This document shows positions 50,273-59,590 of a stretch of 64,000 nucleotides of DNA, in pieces. A model generated the notes under the pieces. It did not search any database. It was given only the letters and a program-made list of their open reading frames with translations, and was not told the origin of the DNA. Source of the stretch: CALMEC01 sp963777565 (GTDB lineage Bacteria > Actinomycetota > Thermoleophilia > Miltoncostaeales > Miltoncostaeaceae); assembly GCA_963777565.1 (NCBI GenBank), contig CAVZQZ010000009.1, forward strand, positions 62,001-126,000, given 5' to 3'. Position 1 is the first letter of the stretch; each line of letters starts with the position of its first letter. The translations under genes and the position numbers were made by a program.

Positions 50273-51280
50273 GTGGATCTTTACGTCACCTTCCTCGGCA
50301 CGTCCGCGTCCGTACCCACCAGGGCGCGCGGCACGGCCGCGACCCTCATCGCGCGCGGCGGCGATCGCTGGCTCGTCGACTGCGGCGAGGGCACCCAGCG
50401 GCAGTTTCTCCGCTCGGGCCTCGGGCTGGTCGACGTCGACGTGATCCTGCTGACACACCTCCACGGCGACCACATCCTCGGCCTGCCGGGCCTCGTGAAG
50501 ACGTATGGGCTCCGTGGACGGGAGCGGCCCCTGCGCGTCGTCGGTCCACGGGGGTTGCGCGAGCTGGTCGACCGGCTCGGGGTGGTGATCGGCCGCACGC
50601 CGTATCCGCTGGTGATCGAGGAGGCGACCGCCGAGACCGTCCACGAGGGCGCCGGCGTCGCCATCGAGTCCTTCCACACCGATCACAGCGTCAGCTCCCT
50701 GGGGTATGCCATCGTGGAGGACGAGCGGCCCGGTGCATTCGACGTGGACGCCGCCGCGGCGCTCGGCGTGCCGGCGGGTCCGATGTTCGGACGCCTCCAG
50801 CGCGGCGAGACGGTGACGCTCGAGACCGGCGGCGTCGTCCGCCCCGAGCAGGTCCTCGGGCCTGAGCGTGCCGGGCGCTCGATCGTGGTCTCGGGGGACA
50901 CGCGGCCGTGCGAGTCGACGGCCGCGGCGGCGCACGGCGCCGACCTGCTCATCCACGAGGCGACCTTCCTGCACGCCGAACTCGACCGCGCCCTCGAGAC
51001 GCGTCACAGCACTGCCCGGGAGGCCGCCGAGCTCGGCCGGGCTGCCGGTGTGCGGCTCCTTGCGCTCACCCACCTCTCCAGCCGGTTCATGCCGCGCGAC
51101 GCCCGCGCCGAGGCGGAGGCCGTCTTCGCGGATGTCGTCGTGCCCCGCGACTTCGATCAGGTCGAGATTCCCTTCCGTGAGCGCGGGGAGCCCCGGCTCC
51201 TGCGCGCCGGCGACGACGGCGCCAGCCACGGGCGCTCAGACGAGTCCGGCGCCGGTGACATCCCCGTCGCGGCCGGCTGA
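50273..51280 (+). CDS. rnz: Ribonuclease Z
   Basis: 335 residues from GTG 50273. Metallo-beta-lactamase fold: VTFLGTSASVPTRARGTAA, LVDCGEGTQRQFLRSG, LLTHLHGDHILGLPGL, then FHTDHSVSSLGYAI, IVVSGDTRPC, LIHEATFL and LALTHLSSRF. RNase Z removes the 3' trailer of tRNA precursors, which matters here because the tRNA-Arg gene lacks an encoded CCA. The extra last 30 residues are Gly/Ser-rich. Confidence 0.95.
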   Translation: MDLYVTFLGTSASVPTRARGTAATLIARGGDRWLVDCGEGTQRQFLRSGLGLVDVDVILLTHLHGDHILGLPGLVKTYGLRGRERPLRVVGPRGLRELVDRLGVVIGRTPYPLVIEEATAETVHEGAGVAIESFHTDHSVSSLGYAIVEDERPGAFDVDAAAALGVPAGPMFGRLQRGETVTLETGGVVRPEQVLGPERAGRSIVVSGDTRPCESTAAAAHGADLLIHEATFLHAELDRALETRHSTAREAAELGRAAGVRLLALTHLSSRFMPRDARAEAEAVFADVVVPRDFDQVEIPFRERGEPRLLRAGDDGASHGRSDESGAGDIPVAAG

Positions 51281-51284
51281 GCGG

Positions 51285-51671
51285 TCAGGCCACCCAGGGC
51301 CCCTCGTCGGCGAGCTCAGGCACGGGAGTCGGGCGATGCTCCTTGTCGAGCGCGACCATCGTGAACCGCCCGACGGTGCAGGGCATGCGGTCGGTCCCGA
51401 AAGGGGACTCGCGGAAGACCTCCACCTCGACCCGCATGCTCGTGCGCCCGACCGAGACGACCCTGGCGTCCAACTCGACCAGGTCGCCGACGTGGATCGG
51501 CACCTTGAAGGTGATGTTCTCGATCGCTGCGGTGACCACGGTGCACCGCGCGCGGCGCATCGCCGCGATTCCGGCGGCCTTGTCCATCCAGGCGACGAGC
51601 TGACCGCCGAAGAGCGTGCCCTGCGGATTCGTGTCCGTCGGGAACACCGATTCGAGTAGCGTCGCCCTCAC
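51285..51671 (-). CDS. Acyl-CoA thioesterase (hotdog fold, YciA/BFIT type)
   Basis: 128 residues from GTG 51671; GGAGG five bases before it decides this start over TTG 51701. Signature FPTDTNPQGTLFGGQLVAWMD is the thioesterase active-site helix, followed by VVTAAIENITFKVPIHVGDL and RVEVEVFRE. It should hydrolyse acyl-CoA in the cytoplasm. It lies divergently to the pyr operon. Confidence 0.88.
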   Translation of the reverse strand: MRATLLESVFPTDTNPQGTLFGGQLVAWMDKAAGIAAMRRARCTVVTAAIENITFKVPIHVGDLVELDARVVSVGRTSMRVEVEVFRESPFGTDRMPCTVGRFTMVALDKEHRPTPVPELADEGPWVA

Positions 51672-51719
51672 ATCCGCCTCCGTCCGTCCTTTTTCCCGCA
51701 ACGAGCCTAACGGCCGGGT

Positions 51720-51746
51720 CCGGACGCCCGTCCGGCCTGCTACCCT
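51720..51746 (+). promoter_or_regulatory. pyr promoter region: inverted repeat and -10 TACCCT
   Basis: An inverted repeat CCGGACG-CC-CGTCCGG (51720-51735) lies just upstream of an extended -10 TGC-TACCCT (51741-51746). Transcription would start near 51752, giving a leader that holds the PyrR hairpin. The repeat could be an operator or a part of the divergent gene's 5' region. Confidence 0.45.
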
Positions 51747-51767
51747 CGCCGCAGTCGACCTTTAACG

Positions 51768-51783
51768 CGGCCCGGAGAGGCCG
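51768..51783 (+). promoter_or_regulatory. PyrR-binding hairpin in the pyr leader
   Basis: CGGCC (51768-51772), loop CGGAGA, GGCCG (51779-51783); the loop and 3' side give CCGGAGAGGCCG, which matches the PyrR-binding loop consensus (GGAGAGGCY). A ribosome site GAAGGGAG (51785-51792) starts 1 nt after it, so PyrR bound with UMP would block it. This matches the PyrR translational repression described for Mycobacterium smegmatis. Confidence 0.75.
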
Positions 51784-51797
51784 GAAGGGAGCTCAAG

Positions 51798-51845
51798 ATG
51801 ATCCACGCCCGACGCCGCCCGCGCGCACCGTCCGCGGGTACCTGA
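51798..51845 (+). CDS. 15-residue pyr leader ORF
   Basis: ATG 51798 after GAAGGGAG, reading MIHARRRPRAPSAGT, stop TGA 51843-51845, 1 nt before pyrR GTG 51847. pyrR itself has no ribosome site (upstream is CGGGTACCTGAC), so its translation probably depends on ribosomes finishing this ORF. Four of 15 codons are Arg, perhaps by chance in this GC-rich sequence. Confidence 0.65.
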   Translation: MIHARRRPRAPSAGT

Positions 51846-51846
51846 C

Positions 51847-52404
51847 GTGGCCGCGAAGGTTCTGGTCGACGCCGACCAGCTCAAGCGCACGGTCGCCCGC
51901 ATCGCCCACGAGGTGGTCGAGCGTCACGCAGGCGCCGAACTGCCCCTCGCGATCGTCGGGATCCACACGAACGGGGTGCCGCTCGCCGCACGCCTCGCCG
52001 CGTTGATCGGCGAGTTCACCGGCAGCGCGCCACCCCTCGGGAGCATCGACATCGCCCTCTACCGCGACGACGTCGGGGTCGGCGAGGGCCGGCGACCGGC
52101 GGTCCCGGTCGTGGGGGAGACGGTGCTCGATTTCGACATCTCCCACCACGCCGTGCTGCTGGTCGACGACGTCCTGTACACGGGGCGCACGATCCGGGCG
52201 GCGATCGACGCGCTCTTCGACTACGGCCGGCCGCCGGTGGTGCAGCTGGCCGTCCTCGTCGACCGCGGACACCGCGAGCTGCCCATCCGCCCCGACTACG
52301 TCGGCAAGAACCTGCCCACCGCCCGCGGCGAGCGCATCACCGTGCACCTCGGCGAGATCGCCGGAACCGACGAGATCCTCCTCGAGGACGGGAGCGCCTC
52401 ATGA
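51847..52404 (+). CDS. pyrR: Bifunctional pyr regulator / uracil phosphoribosyltransferase PyrR
   Basis: 185 residues. PRTase fold with the PRPP motif VLLVDDVLYTGRTIRAAIDAL and the N-terminal LAIVGIHTNGVPLAARLAALI. PyrR binds UMP/UTP and the pyr leader RNA hairpin to repress the operon. It is coupled to pyrB by GTGA-type overlap (52401-52404). Confidence 0.95.
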   Translation: MAAKVLVDADQLKRTVARIAHEVVERHAGAELPLAIVGIHTNGVPLAARLAALIGEFTGSAPPLGSIDIALYRDDVGVGEGRRPAVPVVGETVLDFDISHHAVLLVDDVLYTGRTIRAAIDALFDYGRPPVVQLAVLVDRGHRELPIRPDYVGKNLPTARGERITVHLGEIAGTDEILLEDGSAS

Positions 52405-53354
52405 AGCGACGTTCACTCCTTTCGATGTCCGACCTCGACCGGCAGGCCATCGCCCGCATCCTGCGGACGGCCAACCGGTTCACCGAGGTGATGGGCCGCG
52501 ACAACAAGAAGGTCCCCACGCTGCGCGGCCGGACGGTGATCAACCTGTTCTTCGAGGCGTCCACCCGCACGTCGACCTCGTTCGAGCTCGCGGCCAAGCG
52601 GCTGTCGGCCGACGTCGTGTCGATCAAGGGCGCCGGATCCAGCGTCGAGAAGGGGGAGAGCCTCAAAGACACGATCCTCACCCTCAACGCGTACGGGCCG
52701 GACGTGTTCGTCATCCGCCACGGTGGCGTCGGCGCGTGCCACCTCGCGGCCCGGTTCACCGACGCCGCGGTGCTGAACGCCGGGGACGGCAAGCACGAGC
52801 ACCCGAGCCAGGCGCTGCTCGACCTCTACACGATCGAGCGCGAGGTCGGGCCGATCGACGGGCTCCACGTGGCGATCGTGGGCGACGTCGCCCATTCCCG
52901 CGTGGCGCGCTCAGACATCGTGGGGTTCACGACGATGGGGGCGCGCGTGACCCTGGTCGGGCCGCCCACGCTCCTGCCCTGGCGGGCCGAGGACTCGCTG
53001 GGCGTCGAGACCTCCTGCGACATCCGCGACATCGCCGACGCCGACGTGGTCTACGTCCTGCGCATGCAGCACGAGCGGATGGGGGACGGCGGCTTCGTGC
53101 CGTCGCTGCGCGAGTACGCCGCCCGCTTCGGCGTCACCCACGAACGGCTGAAACCAGGCCAGCGGGTCATGCATGCGGGCCCGATCAACCGCGGTGTCGA
53201 GCTCTCCGGGGCCCTGGCGGACGACCCCGCCACGCTCATCGAGCGGCAGGCCGCAAACGGGCTCGTCGTACGGATGGCGATCCTCTACGACCTGCTCGCC
53301 GAGCCGGCATTGGTGCCCGAGGCAATCGAGCTGGCCGATGCGGTGGCTGCGTGA
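52401..53354 (+). CDS. pyrB: Aspartate carbamoyltransferase catalytic subunit
   Basis: 317 residues. Carbamoyl-phosphate site FEASTRTSTSFELAAKRL, HPSQALLDLYTI, and VYVLRMQHERM and HAGPINRG. It makes carbamoyl-aspartate, the first committed pyrimidine step. The stop overlaps pyrC. No pyrI regulatory subunit is present, as usual for this class of operon. Confidence 0.97.
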   Translation: MKRRSLLSMSDLDRQAIARILRTANRFTEVMGRDNKKVPTLRGRTVINLFFEASTRTSTSFELAAKRLSADVVSIKGAGSSVEKGESLKDTILTLNAYGPDVFVIRHGGVGACHLAARFTDAAVLNAGDGKHEHPSQALLDLYTIEREVGPIDGLHVAIVGDVAHSRVARSDIVGFTTMGARVTLVGPPTLLPWRAEDSLGVETSCDIRDIADADVVYVLRMQHERMGDGGFVPSLREYAARFGVTHERLKPGQRVMHAGPINRGVELSGALADDPATLIERQAANGLVVRMAILYDLLAEPALVPEAIELADAVAA

Positions 53355-54649
53355 GCGGGCGTCTCGTGCAGCGCCCGGGAGAGCCGGCATCGCTCGTCAT
53401 CACCGGCGCCCGGGTGCTCGATCCGGCCGCCGGGATCGACCGGGTCGGAGACCTCGTGGTCCGTGACGGGCGCATCGGCGGCGACGCGGACGGGCTGGAG
53501 CGAATCGACGGCACCGGCCTGCTCGTCACGCCGGGCTTCGTCGACCCCCATGTCCACCTGCGCACACCCGGCCGGGAGGACACCGAGGACATCGCCTCGG
53601 GGAGCCGGGCCGCCGCCGCCGGCGGCTTCGTGACGATCGTCGGCATGCCGAACACGACGCCCGTCGTCGACAACGCGGCGGTGCTCGGCTCGCTGCTGGA
53701 GCTCGGGGCACGTGAGGCGGCCGTGCGCGTCGGCTTCTACGCGGCGATCACCGTCGGGCAGCAGGGCCGGACGCTCACCGAGCAGGGCGAGCTCGCCGAT
53801 CTCGGCGCGGTCGGCTTCTCGGACGACGGCCGTCCCGTGACCAACGCAGAGGTACTCCGCCGGGCGTACCAGTACCAGCAGGTCACCGGGCTCCCTCTGG
53901 TCCTGCACGAGGAGGACGCCCACCTGTCGGCGGGCGGGGTGATGCACGAGGGGCTCGTCTCGAGCCGCCTCGGAATGCGCGGCATCCCCGACGTGTCCGA
54001 GAGCGTGCAGGTCGCCCGCGACGCGGCTCTCGCCGCGTACGAGGGCGCGCACATCCACATCTGCCACGTCTCCGCACGCAAGACCGTGGAGGTGATCAGG
54101 TTGGCGAAGGCACAGGGCGTCCGGATCACCGCCGAGGTCTCGCCGCACCACCTCACGCTCACCGACGAGGCGGTGCTCGACCTGGACGCCGCCCGCCACA
54201 AGATGAACCCGCCGCTGCGGAGCGCGGACGACCGGGAGGCGCTCATCGACGGTCTCCTGGACGGGACCCTGGATTGCATCGCGACGGACCACGCGCCGCA
54301 CGCACCCCAGGAGAAGGAGTCGCCCTTCGAGGACGCGCCTTTCGGCGTGACGGGCCTCGAGACGGCGTTCGCGTCCTGCTACACGCACCTGGTCGCCTCG
54401 GACCGCGTCCCGCTCGAGATTCTCGTGCGGCGCCTCGGGAGCGACCCGGCCGCCACGCTCGGCCTGCCGGTGCCGACGCTCGCCGACGGCGCCGAGGCCG
54501 ACCTCGTCCTGATCGACCTGGCGGCGCGGGAGCGTGTCGGCGAACGGGGCTTCCAGAGCAAGTCGACCAACTCGGCGTTCCTCGGCGAGGAGCTCGCGGG
54601 CCGCGTGCTCCTCACGATCGCGGGAGGGCAGATCGCATGGCGAACGTGA
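53351..54649 (+). CDS. pyrC: Dihydroorotase
   Basis: 432 residues from GTG 53351, class I type. Metal sites DPHVHLR and TDHAPHAPQEK, plus GFVTIVGMPNTTPVVD, LHEEDAHLS and HICHVSARKTVEV. It closes carbamoyl-aspartate to dihydroorotate. The next gene starts inside its last codons (13-nt overlap). Confidence 0.96.
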   Translation: MSGRLVQRPGEPASLVITGARVLDPAAGIDRVGDLVVRDGRIGGDADGLERIDGTGLLVTPGFVDPHVHLRTPGREDTEDIASGSRAAAAGGFVTIVGMPNTTPVVDNAAVLGSLLELGAREAAVRVGFYAAITVGQQGRTLTEQGELADLGAVGFSDDGRPVTNAEVLRRAYQYQQVTGLPLVLHEEDAHLSAGGVMHEGLVSSRLGMRGIPDVSESVQVARDAALAAYEGAHIHICHVSARKTVEVIRLAKAQGVRITAEVSPHHLTLTDEAVLDLDAARHKMNPPLRSADDREALIDGLLDGTLDCIATDHAPHAPQEKESPFEDAPFGVTGLETAFASCYTHLVASDRVPLEILVRRLGSDPAATLGLPVPTLADGAEADLVLIDLAARERVGERGFQSKSTNSAFLGEELAGRVLLTIAGGQIAWRT

Positions 54650-55206
54650 CGCGACATCCACAGCTGCTTCGACGGGACCAGACCGGGCTCGTCGTCGTGG
54701 ACGTCCAGGAGGGCTTCCGGCCGGTCATCGACGGCTTCGAAGACATGGCGCGCAACGTGGGCACCCTCGCCGAGGGCTTCGGAATACTCGATCGTCCCGT
54801 GCTCGTCAGCGAGCAGTATCCGAAGGGGCTCGGGCGCACCGTCGCGGAGGTGGAGGACCGGCTGCCGGCATTCACGGAGCGCGTCGAGAAGATGCGGTTC
54901 AGCGCCTGCGGCGTGGAGGGATTCGAGAAGGCGTTGACACGGTCGAGGTGCACGACGTGGGTCGTCTGCGGCATCGAGACCCACGTATGCGTCAACCAGA
55001 CCGTTCTCGACCTGCTCGAGCGCGGCTTCGAGGTCCATGTGGCCGAGGACGCGGTCTCGTCGCGGACGGCGACGAACCGCAGGGTCGGCCTCGAGAAGAT
55101 GCTTGCCGCCGGCGCCCGGGCGACGAGCGCCGAGATGGCGCTGTTCGAGATGCTCGAGCAGGCGGGCGGCGACGAGTTCAAGGCCATCTCGAAGCTCGTG
55201 CGCTGA
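54637..55206 (+). CDS. Isochorismatase-family (cysteine hydrolase) protein in the pyr operon
   Basis: 189 residues. The catalytic triad can be read: Asp in LVVVDVQEGF, Lys in RVEKMRFSACG and Cys in VCGIETHVCVNQTV. The family includes amidases such as pyrimidine-degradation RutB and nicotinamidase. It sits between pyrC and carA with overlaps or 1-nt gaps, so it is co-expressed with pyrimidine synthesis. A repair role, hydrolysing a damaged or side-product carbamoyl or amide compound, is plausible but unproven. Confidence 0.85.
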   Translation: MANVTRHPQLLRRDQTGLVVVDVQEGFRPVIDGFEDMARNVGTLAEGFGILDRPVLVSEQYPKGLGRTVAEVEDRLPAFTERVEKMRFSACGVEGFEKALTRSRCTTWVVCGIETHVCVNQTVLDLLERGFEVHVAEDAVSSRTATNRRVGLEKMLAAGARATSAEMALFEMLEQAGGDEFKAISKLVR

Positions 55207-55207
55207 G

Positions 55208-56323
55208 ATGGCGCCTGATGCTCAGACACCCTCCGCCGGCAGCGGCGGAATGCTTCAACGCGGGCACGCTCCGGCCCTGATCGCCCTCGAGGACGGGCTG
55301 GTGCTGCACGGCCGCAGCGTCGGCGCCGGCGGCACCGCCCTCGGGGAGATGGTGTTCACCACCGGCATGACCGGCTACCAGGAGGCCGCGACAGACCCCT
55401 CGTACATCGGGCAGATCCTCTGCTTCGCCGCACCGATGATCGGCAACTACGGCGCCGGGCCCGGTTACGACGAGAGCGACCGGGTGCAACCGGATGCCAT
55501 CGTCATGGCATCCGCAGGGGACTCCGGGGGCGCCGCCGGCGCGAGCGGATGGTGCGCCTGGCTACGCCAGCGTGGCGTCGTGGCGATCGACCGCGTGGAC
55601 ACCCGGCGGCTCGTCACCCACCTGCGTGACCGTGGCGCGATGCGGGGCGGCGTGTCGACGCGGCTCGGCGCCGAGGAGCTGATCGAGCGCGTACGCGACC
55701 ACCCGGTCCTCGACGGCATCGACCTGGTGACCGGCGCGGCGGGCCCGCGACGCGCGATCGGGTGGGACGGCCCGCGGGTGGTCGCGATCGACTGCGGGAT
55801 GAAGGCCAGCATCGCCGAACGCCTGGCGGGTGCCGGCTGCCGCCTCGAGATCGTTCCGGCGGGAACCGGGGCCGAGGAGATCCTCGCGCTGGACCCGGCC
55901 GCGGTGTTCACCTCCAATGGGCCCGGCGACCCCGCCGCCGCGACGGTCGTCGTGGACGCGCTGCGAGGTGTGCTCGGCCGGGTCCCGGTCTTCGGGATCT
56001 GCATGGGGCACCAGCTGCTCGGCCGGGCCCTCGGCCTGGAGACCGAGAAGCTTCCGTTCGGCCACCGCGGCGCGAACCACCCGGTCCGCCGCGAGGACGA
56101 CGGCGGCGTCGAGATCACCGTCCAGAACCACGGCTACGCGGTCGTCGGCGACGGTCTGCCCGACGGCGTGGTGGTCACCCGCCGGAGCCTCTTCGACGGC
56201 TCCGTGGAGGGCATCGCCGCGCCGGAGCTGCGGGCCTGGTCGGTGCAGTACCACCCCGAGGCCCGCCCCGGGCCGCGCGACGCCGGCTACCTGTTCGAGC
56301 GGTTCGTGGGAGGCATACGCTGA
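55208..56323 (+). CDS. carA: Carbamoyl-phosphate synthase small subunit (glutaminase)
   Basis: 371 residues from ATG 55208. N-terminal CarA domain (MVFTTGMTGYQEAATDPSY), glutaminase nucleophile in VFGICMGHQLLGRA, and YHPEA for the His/Glu pair. The stop overlaps carB (TGATG). It delivers ammonia for carbamoyl phosphate, used by both the pyrimidine and arginine pathways. Confidence 0.96.
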   Translation: MAPDAQTPSAGSGGMLQRGHAPALIALEDGLVLHGRSVGAGGTALGEMVFTTGMTGYQEAATDPSYIGQILCFAAPMIGNYGAGPGYDESDRVQPDAIVMASAGDSGGAAGASGWCAWLRQRGVVAIDRVDTRRLVTHLRDRGAMRGGVSTRLGAEELIERVRDHPVLDGIDLVTGAAGPRRAIGWDGPRVVAIDCGMKASIAERLAGAGCRLEIVPAGTGAEEILALDPAAVFTSNGPGDPAAATVVVDALRGVLGRVPVFGICMGHQLLGRALGLETEKLPFGHRGANHPVRREDDGGVEITVQNHGYAVVGDGLPDGVVVTRRSLFDGSVEGIAAPELRAWSVQYHPEARPGPRDAGYLFERFVGGIR

Positions 56324-59300
56324 TGCCGCGGCGGACGGACATCGAAACGATCATGGTGATCGGAAGCGGGCCGATCGTGATCGGCCAGGCCGGCGAGTTC
56401 GACTACTCGGGCACCCAGGCGTGCACGGCCCTCCGCGACGACGGGTTCCGGGTCGTGCTGGTCAACTCGAACCCCGCCACGATCATGACCGATCCGGGGG
56501 TCGCGGATCGGACCTACGTCGAGCCGATCGACGTTCCGATGCTGGAGTCGATCATCGCCAAAGAGCGGCCGGACGCGCTGCTGCCGACGCTCGGCGGCCA
56601 GACGGCGCTGAACGTCGCGATGCGCCTGCACGAGGCCGGCATCCTCGCCGAATACGGCGTCGAGCTCATCGGCGCGAACGCCGAGGCGATCCACCGCGCG
56701 GAGGACCGTGAGGCCTTTCGCGAGACGATGCGGGAGGCCGGGCTCCCCGTGCTCGACGCGCAGACGGTCGGCGACCCGGCCGGCGCCCGCGCGGCGGCCG
56801 ACGCGCTCGGCTACCCGCTGATCCTGCGACCCGCGTTCACGATGGGGGGCGAGGGGGGTGGCGTCGTCGAGACCCCCGACGACCTGGAGGCGGCGGTCGC
56901 GGTGGCGCTCGACGCGAGCCCGATCCAGCAGGTCCTGATCGAGCGGTCGGTGATCGGATGGGGCGAGTTCGAGCTGGAGGTCATCCGCGACCGGGCCGAC
57001 AACGCCATCGTGATCTGCTCGATCGAGAACCTCGATCCGATGGGCATTCACACCGGCGACAGCGTGACCGTGGCCCCGGCGATGACGCTGACCGACACCG
57101 AGCTCCAGCGGATGCGCGACGCCGCGATCGGGGTCATCCGTGCCGTCGGCGTCGAGACGGGCGGGTCCAACGTCCAGTTCGCCCTCGACCGGGCCAGCGG
57201 CGAGCTGGTGATCATCGAGATGAACCCGCGCGTGTCGCGCAGCTCCGCGCTCGCGTCGAAGGCGACGGGCTTCCCGATCGCTCGCGTGGCCGCCCGGCTC
57301 GCGGTGGGCTACACGCTGGACGAGCTGCCCAACGAGATCACGGGCGTCACCCCGGCGAGTTTCGAGCCGGCCCTCGACTACGTGGCGGTCAAGGTTCCCC
57401 GCTTCGCCTTCGAGAAGATGCCGGAGACCAGCGGCGAGCTGTCGACCTACATGCAGAGCGTCGGCGAGGTGCTCGCACTCGGACGGACCTTCGCCGAGGC
57501 CTACGGCAAGGCCATGTCGGCACGCGAGCTCGACTCGCCGCCCCCGCAGCCGTCCGGCATCGACGAGGCGATGCGTCGGCTCGGCCGACCCACGTGGGAG
57601 CGCTGGGACCTGCTCGACTGGGCCGCAGCGCGAGGCGTCGCGCCCGCGGAGCTCGCCGCGGCGAGCGGCGTTCACGACTGGTTCTGCGAGCAGATCACCA
57701 CGCGAGCGGCGGCGGGCAATGCCATCCGCAGGCCGCTCGGCGAGCTCGACGCGGATGCGCTGCGTGACGCCCGCAGGGCCGGGCTCACCGATCGGGACAT
57801 CGCGGCGGCCAGCGGCGGCGACGAGCTCGCCGTCGGCCGGCGCCGCAGGCGCCTCGGCGTCGTCCCGACCTACCACTCGGTCGACACCTGCGCGGGCGAG
57901 TTCGCCGCACAGACGCCGTACTTCTACGGAGCGTTCGAGTCCGCCGGCGAGCCCGTGGACGACGACCGGCCTGCGGTGATCGTGCTGGGGTCCGGCCCGA
58001 ACCGCATCGGCCAGGGGGTCGAGTTCGACTACTGCTGCGTCCAGGCGGCCCAGGCGGTCCGGGCGATGGACCACGCGGCGGTGATGGTCAACTGCAACCC
58101 GGAGACGGTGTCCACCGACCACGGCGTCAGCGACCGCCTCTACCTCGAGCCGGTCACCCTCGACGCCGTCCTGGACGTGTGCGCCCGGGAGAACCCGCTC
58201 GGAGTCATCACCCAGCTCGGCGGCCAGACGCCGCTGCGCATCGCGCGCGGGCTCGCCGACGCCGGGGTCTCCCTGCTCGGGACGCCGGCCGAGTCGATCG
58301 ACCTCGCGGAGGACCGCGAGCGGTTCGGACGGCTCCTCGCGGACCTCGGCCTGCAGGCGCCGCCGTGGGCCATCGCGCGCTCACCCGACGAGATGTTCGC
58401 CGCCGCGGACGAGGTCGGGTACCCCGTGCTGGTGCGGCCCTCCTACGTCTTGGGGGGACGAGCCATGGCGATCGTCTTCGACCGGTCGGAGCTGTCCGCG
58501 TACCTGGAGCGCGAGCGACCGTCATGGCCGGTGCTCGTCGATCGCTTCCTCGAGGACGCGATCGAGCTCGACGTCGACGCCCTCTGCGACGGCGAGGGAT
58601 GCCACGTCGCGGCGATTCTCGAACACGTCGAGGCGGCGGGCGTACACTCCGGTGACTCCGCATGCGTGATCCCCCCGCAGGAGACCGGTCCCGGTGTACT
58701 CGCAACCATCGAGGAGCAGACGGCGAGACTCGCGACGAGCCTTCGCGCCGTCGGCCTCGTCAACGTCCAGTTCGCGCTCCAGGAGGGCGAGCTCTACGTC
58801 ATCGAGGCGAACCCCCGGGCGTCCCGTACCGTTCCCTTCGTGGCCAAGGCGACGGGCCTGCCCCTCGTCCACCACGCCGTCCGCCTCATGCTCGGGGCAC
58901 GGCTCGACGAGCTGGGCCTGCCGGCGGGCCGGGGGAGCTCCCACGTCGCGGTCAAGGAGGCGGTCCTCCCGTTCGCGCGTTTCCCCCGTACCGATCCGAC
59001 GCTGGGCCCCGAGATGCGGGCGACGGGGGAGGTGATGGGCATCGGCGGATCCTTCGGCGAGGCCTTCGCGAAGGCCCAACGCGGCGCCGGCGCGACGATC
59101 CCGCGTTCGGGGACCGCGGTGATCTCGGCCACGGACATGGACAAGCCGCGCGCAGTCGCCGTCGCGCAGCGCCTGTCGCGAGCGGGTCTCCGGCTCGTCG
59201 CGACCGAGCGGACGGCCGCCGCGATCGCCGCCGCCGGGATCCCCGTCGAGGCGGTCGGGAAGCTCAACGAGGGTGGGCGCGACATCCCCACGCTCATCCG

Positions 59301-59529
59301 CGAGGGCACCGTGGATCTGGTAATCAACACACCCAGCGGCCGGCGCGCCCAGAGCGACGGCGCCGCGATCCGACGGGCCGCGATCCGTGCGGGCATCCCG
59401 TGCATCACGACGATGGAGGCCGCGGAGGCGACCGCGGACGCGATCCGGTCTCCCGGGAGCGTGCCGGTGGCGCTCCAAGATCTCCGCACAGAGGGCACTT
59501 ACGCGGTGGGTCAATGGACCTCAACTTGA
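56323..59529 (+). CDS. carB: Carbamoyl-phosphate synthase large subunit
   Basis: 1068 residues, full length. Two ATP-grasp halves: VIGSGPIVIGQAGEFDYSG and PTLGGQTALNVAM in the first, VLGSGPNRIGQGVEFDYCC and ITQLGGQTPLRIARGL in the second; each has the carboxyphosphate/carbamate-site motifs (GGEGGGVVETPDDLEAA, SYVLGGRAMAIVF). The C-terminal MGS allosteric domain follows (MDKPRAVAVAQRLSRAGLRL, LVINTPSGRRAQSDGAAIRR). Confidence 0.97.
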   Translation: MPRRTDIETIMVIGSGPIVIGQAGEFDYSGTQACTALRDDGFRVVLVNSNPATIMTDPGVADRTYVEPIDVPMLESIIAKERPDALLPTLGGQTALNVAMRLHEAGILAEYGVELIGANAEAIHRAEDREAFRETMREAGLPVLDAQTVGDPAGARAAADALGYPLILRPAFTMGGEGGGVVETPDDLEAAVAVALDASPIQQVLIERSVIGWGEFELEVIRDRADNAIVICSIENLDPMGIHTGDSVTVAPAMTLTDTELQRMRDAAIGVIRAVGVETGGSNVQFALDRASGELVIIEMNPRVSRSSALASKATGFPIARVAARLAVGYTLDELPNEITGVTPASFEPALDYVAVKVPRFAFEKMPETSGELSTYMQSVGEVLALGRTFAEAYGKAMSARELDSPPPQPSGIDEAMRRLGRPTWERWDLLDWAAARGVAPAELAAASGVHDWFCEQITTRAAAGNAIRRPLGELDADALRDARRAGLTDRDIAAASGGDELAVGRRRRRLGVVPTYHSVDTCAGEFAAQTPYFYGAFESAGEPVDDDRPAVIVLGSGPNRIGQGVEFDYCCVQAAQAVRAMDHAAVMVNCNPETVSTDHGVSDRLYLEPVTLDAVLDVCARENPLGVITQLGGQTPLRIARGLADAGVSLLGTPAESIDLAEDRERFGRLLADLGLQAPPWAIARSPDEMFAAADEVGYPVLVRPSYVLGGRAMAIVFDRSELSAYLERERPSWPVLVDRFLEDAIELDVDALCDGEGCHVAAILEHVEAAGVHSGDSACVIPPQETGPGVLATIEEQTARLATSLRAVGLVNVQFALQEGELYVIEANPRASRTVPFVAKATGLPLVHHAVRLMLGARLDELGLPAGRGSSHVAVKEAVLPFARFPRTDPTLGPEMRATGEVMGIGGSFGEAFAKAQRGAGATIPRSGTAVISATDMDKPRAVAVAQRLSRAGLRLVATERTAAAIAAAGIPVEAVGKLNEGGRDIPTLIREGTVDLVINTPSGRRAQSDGAAIRRAAIRAGIPCITTMEAAEATADAIRSPGSVPVALQDLRTEGTYAVGQWTST

Positions 59530-59590
59530 GCTTGAAGATCGCCGCTCGTTGCGGGAACGACCCCAGATCGTCATGTCCGTGCAACGTGCG

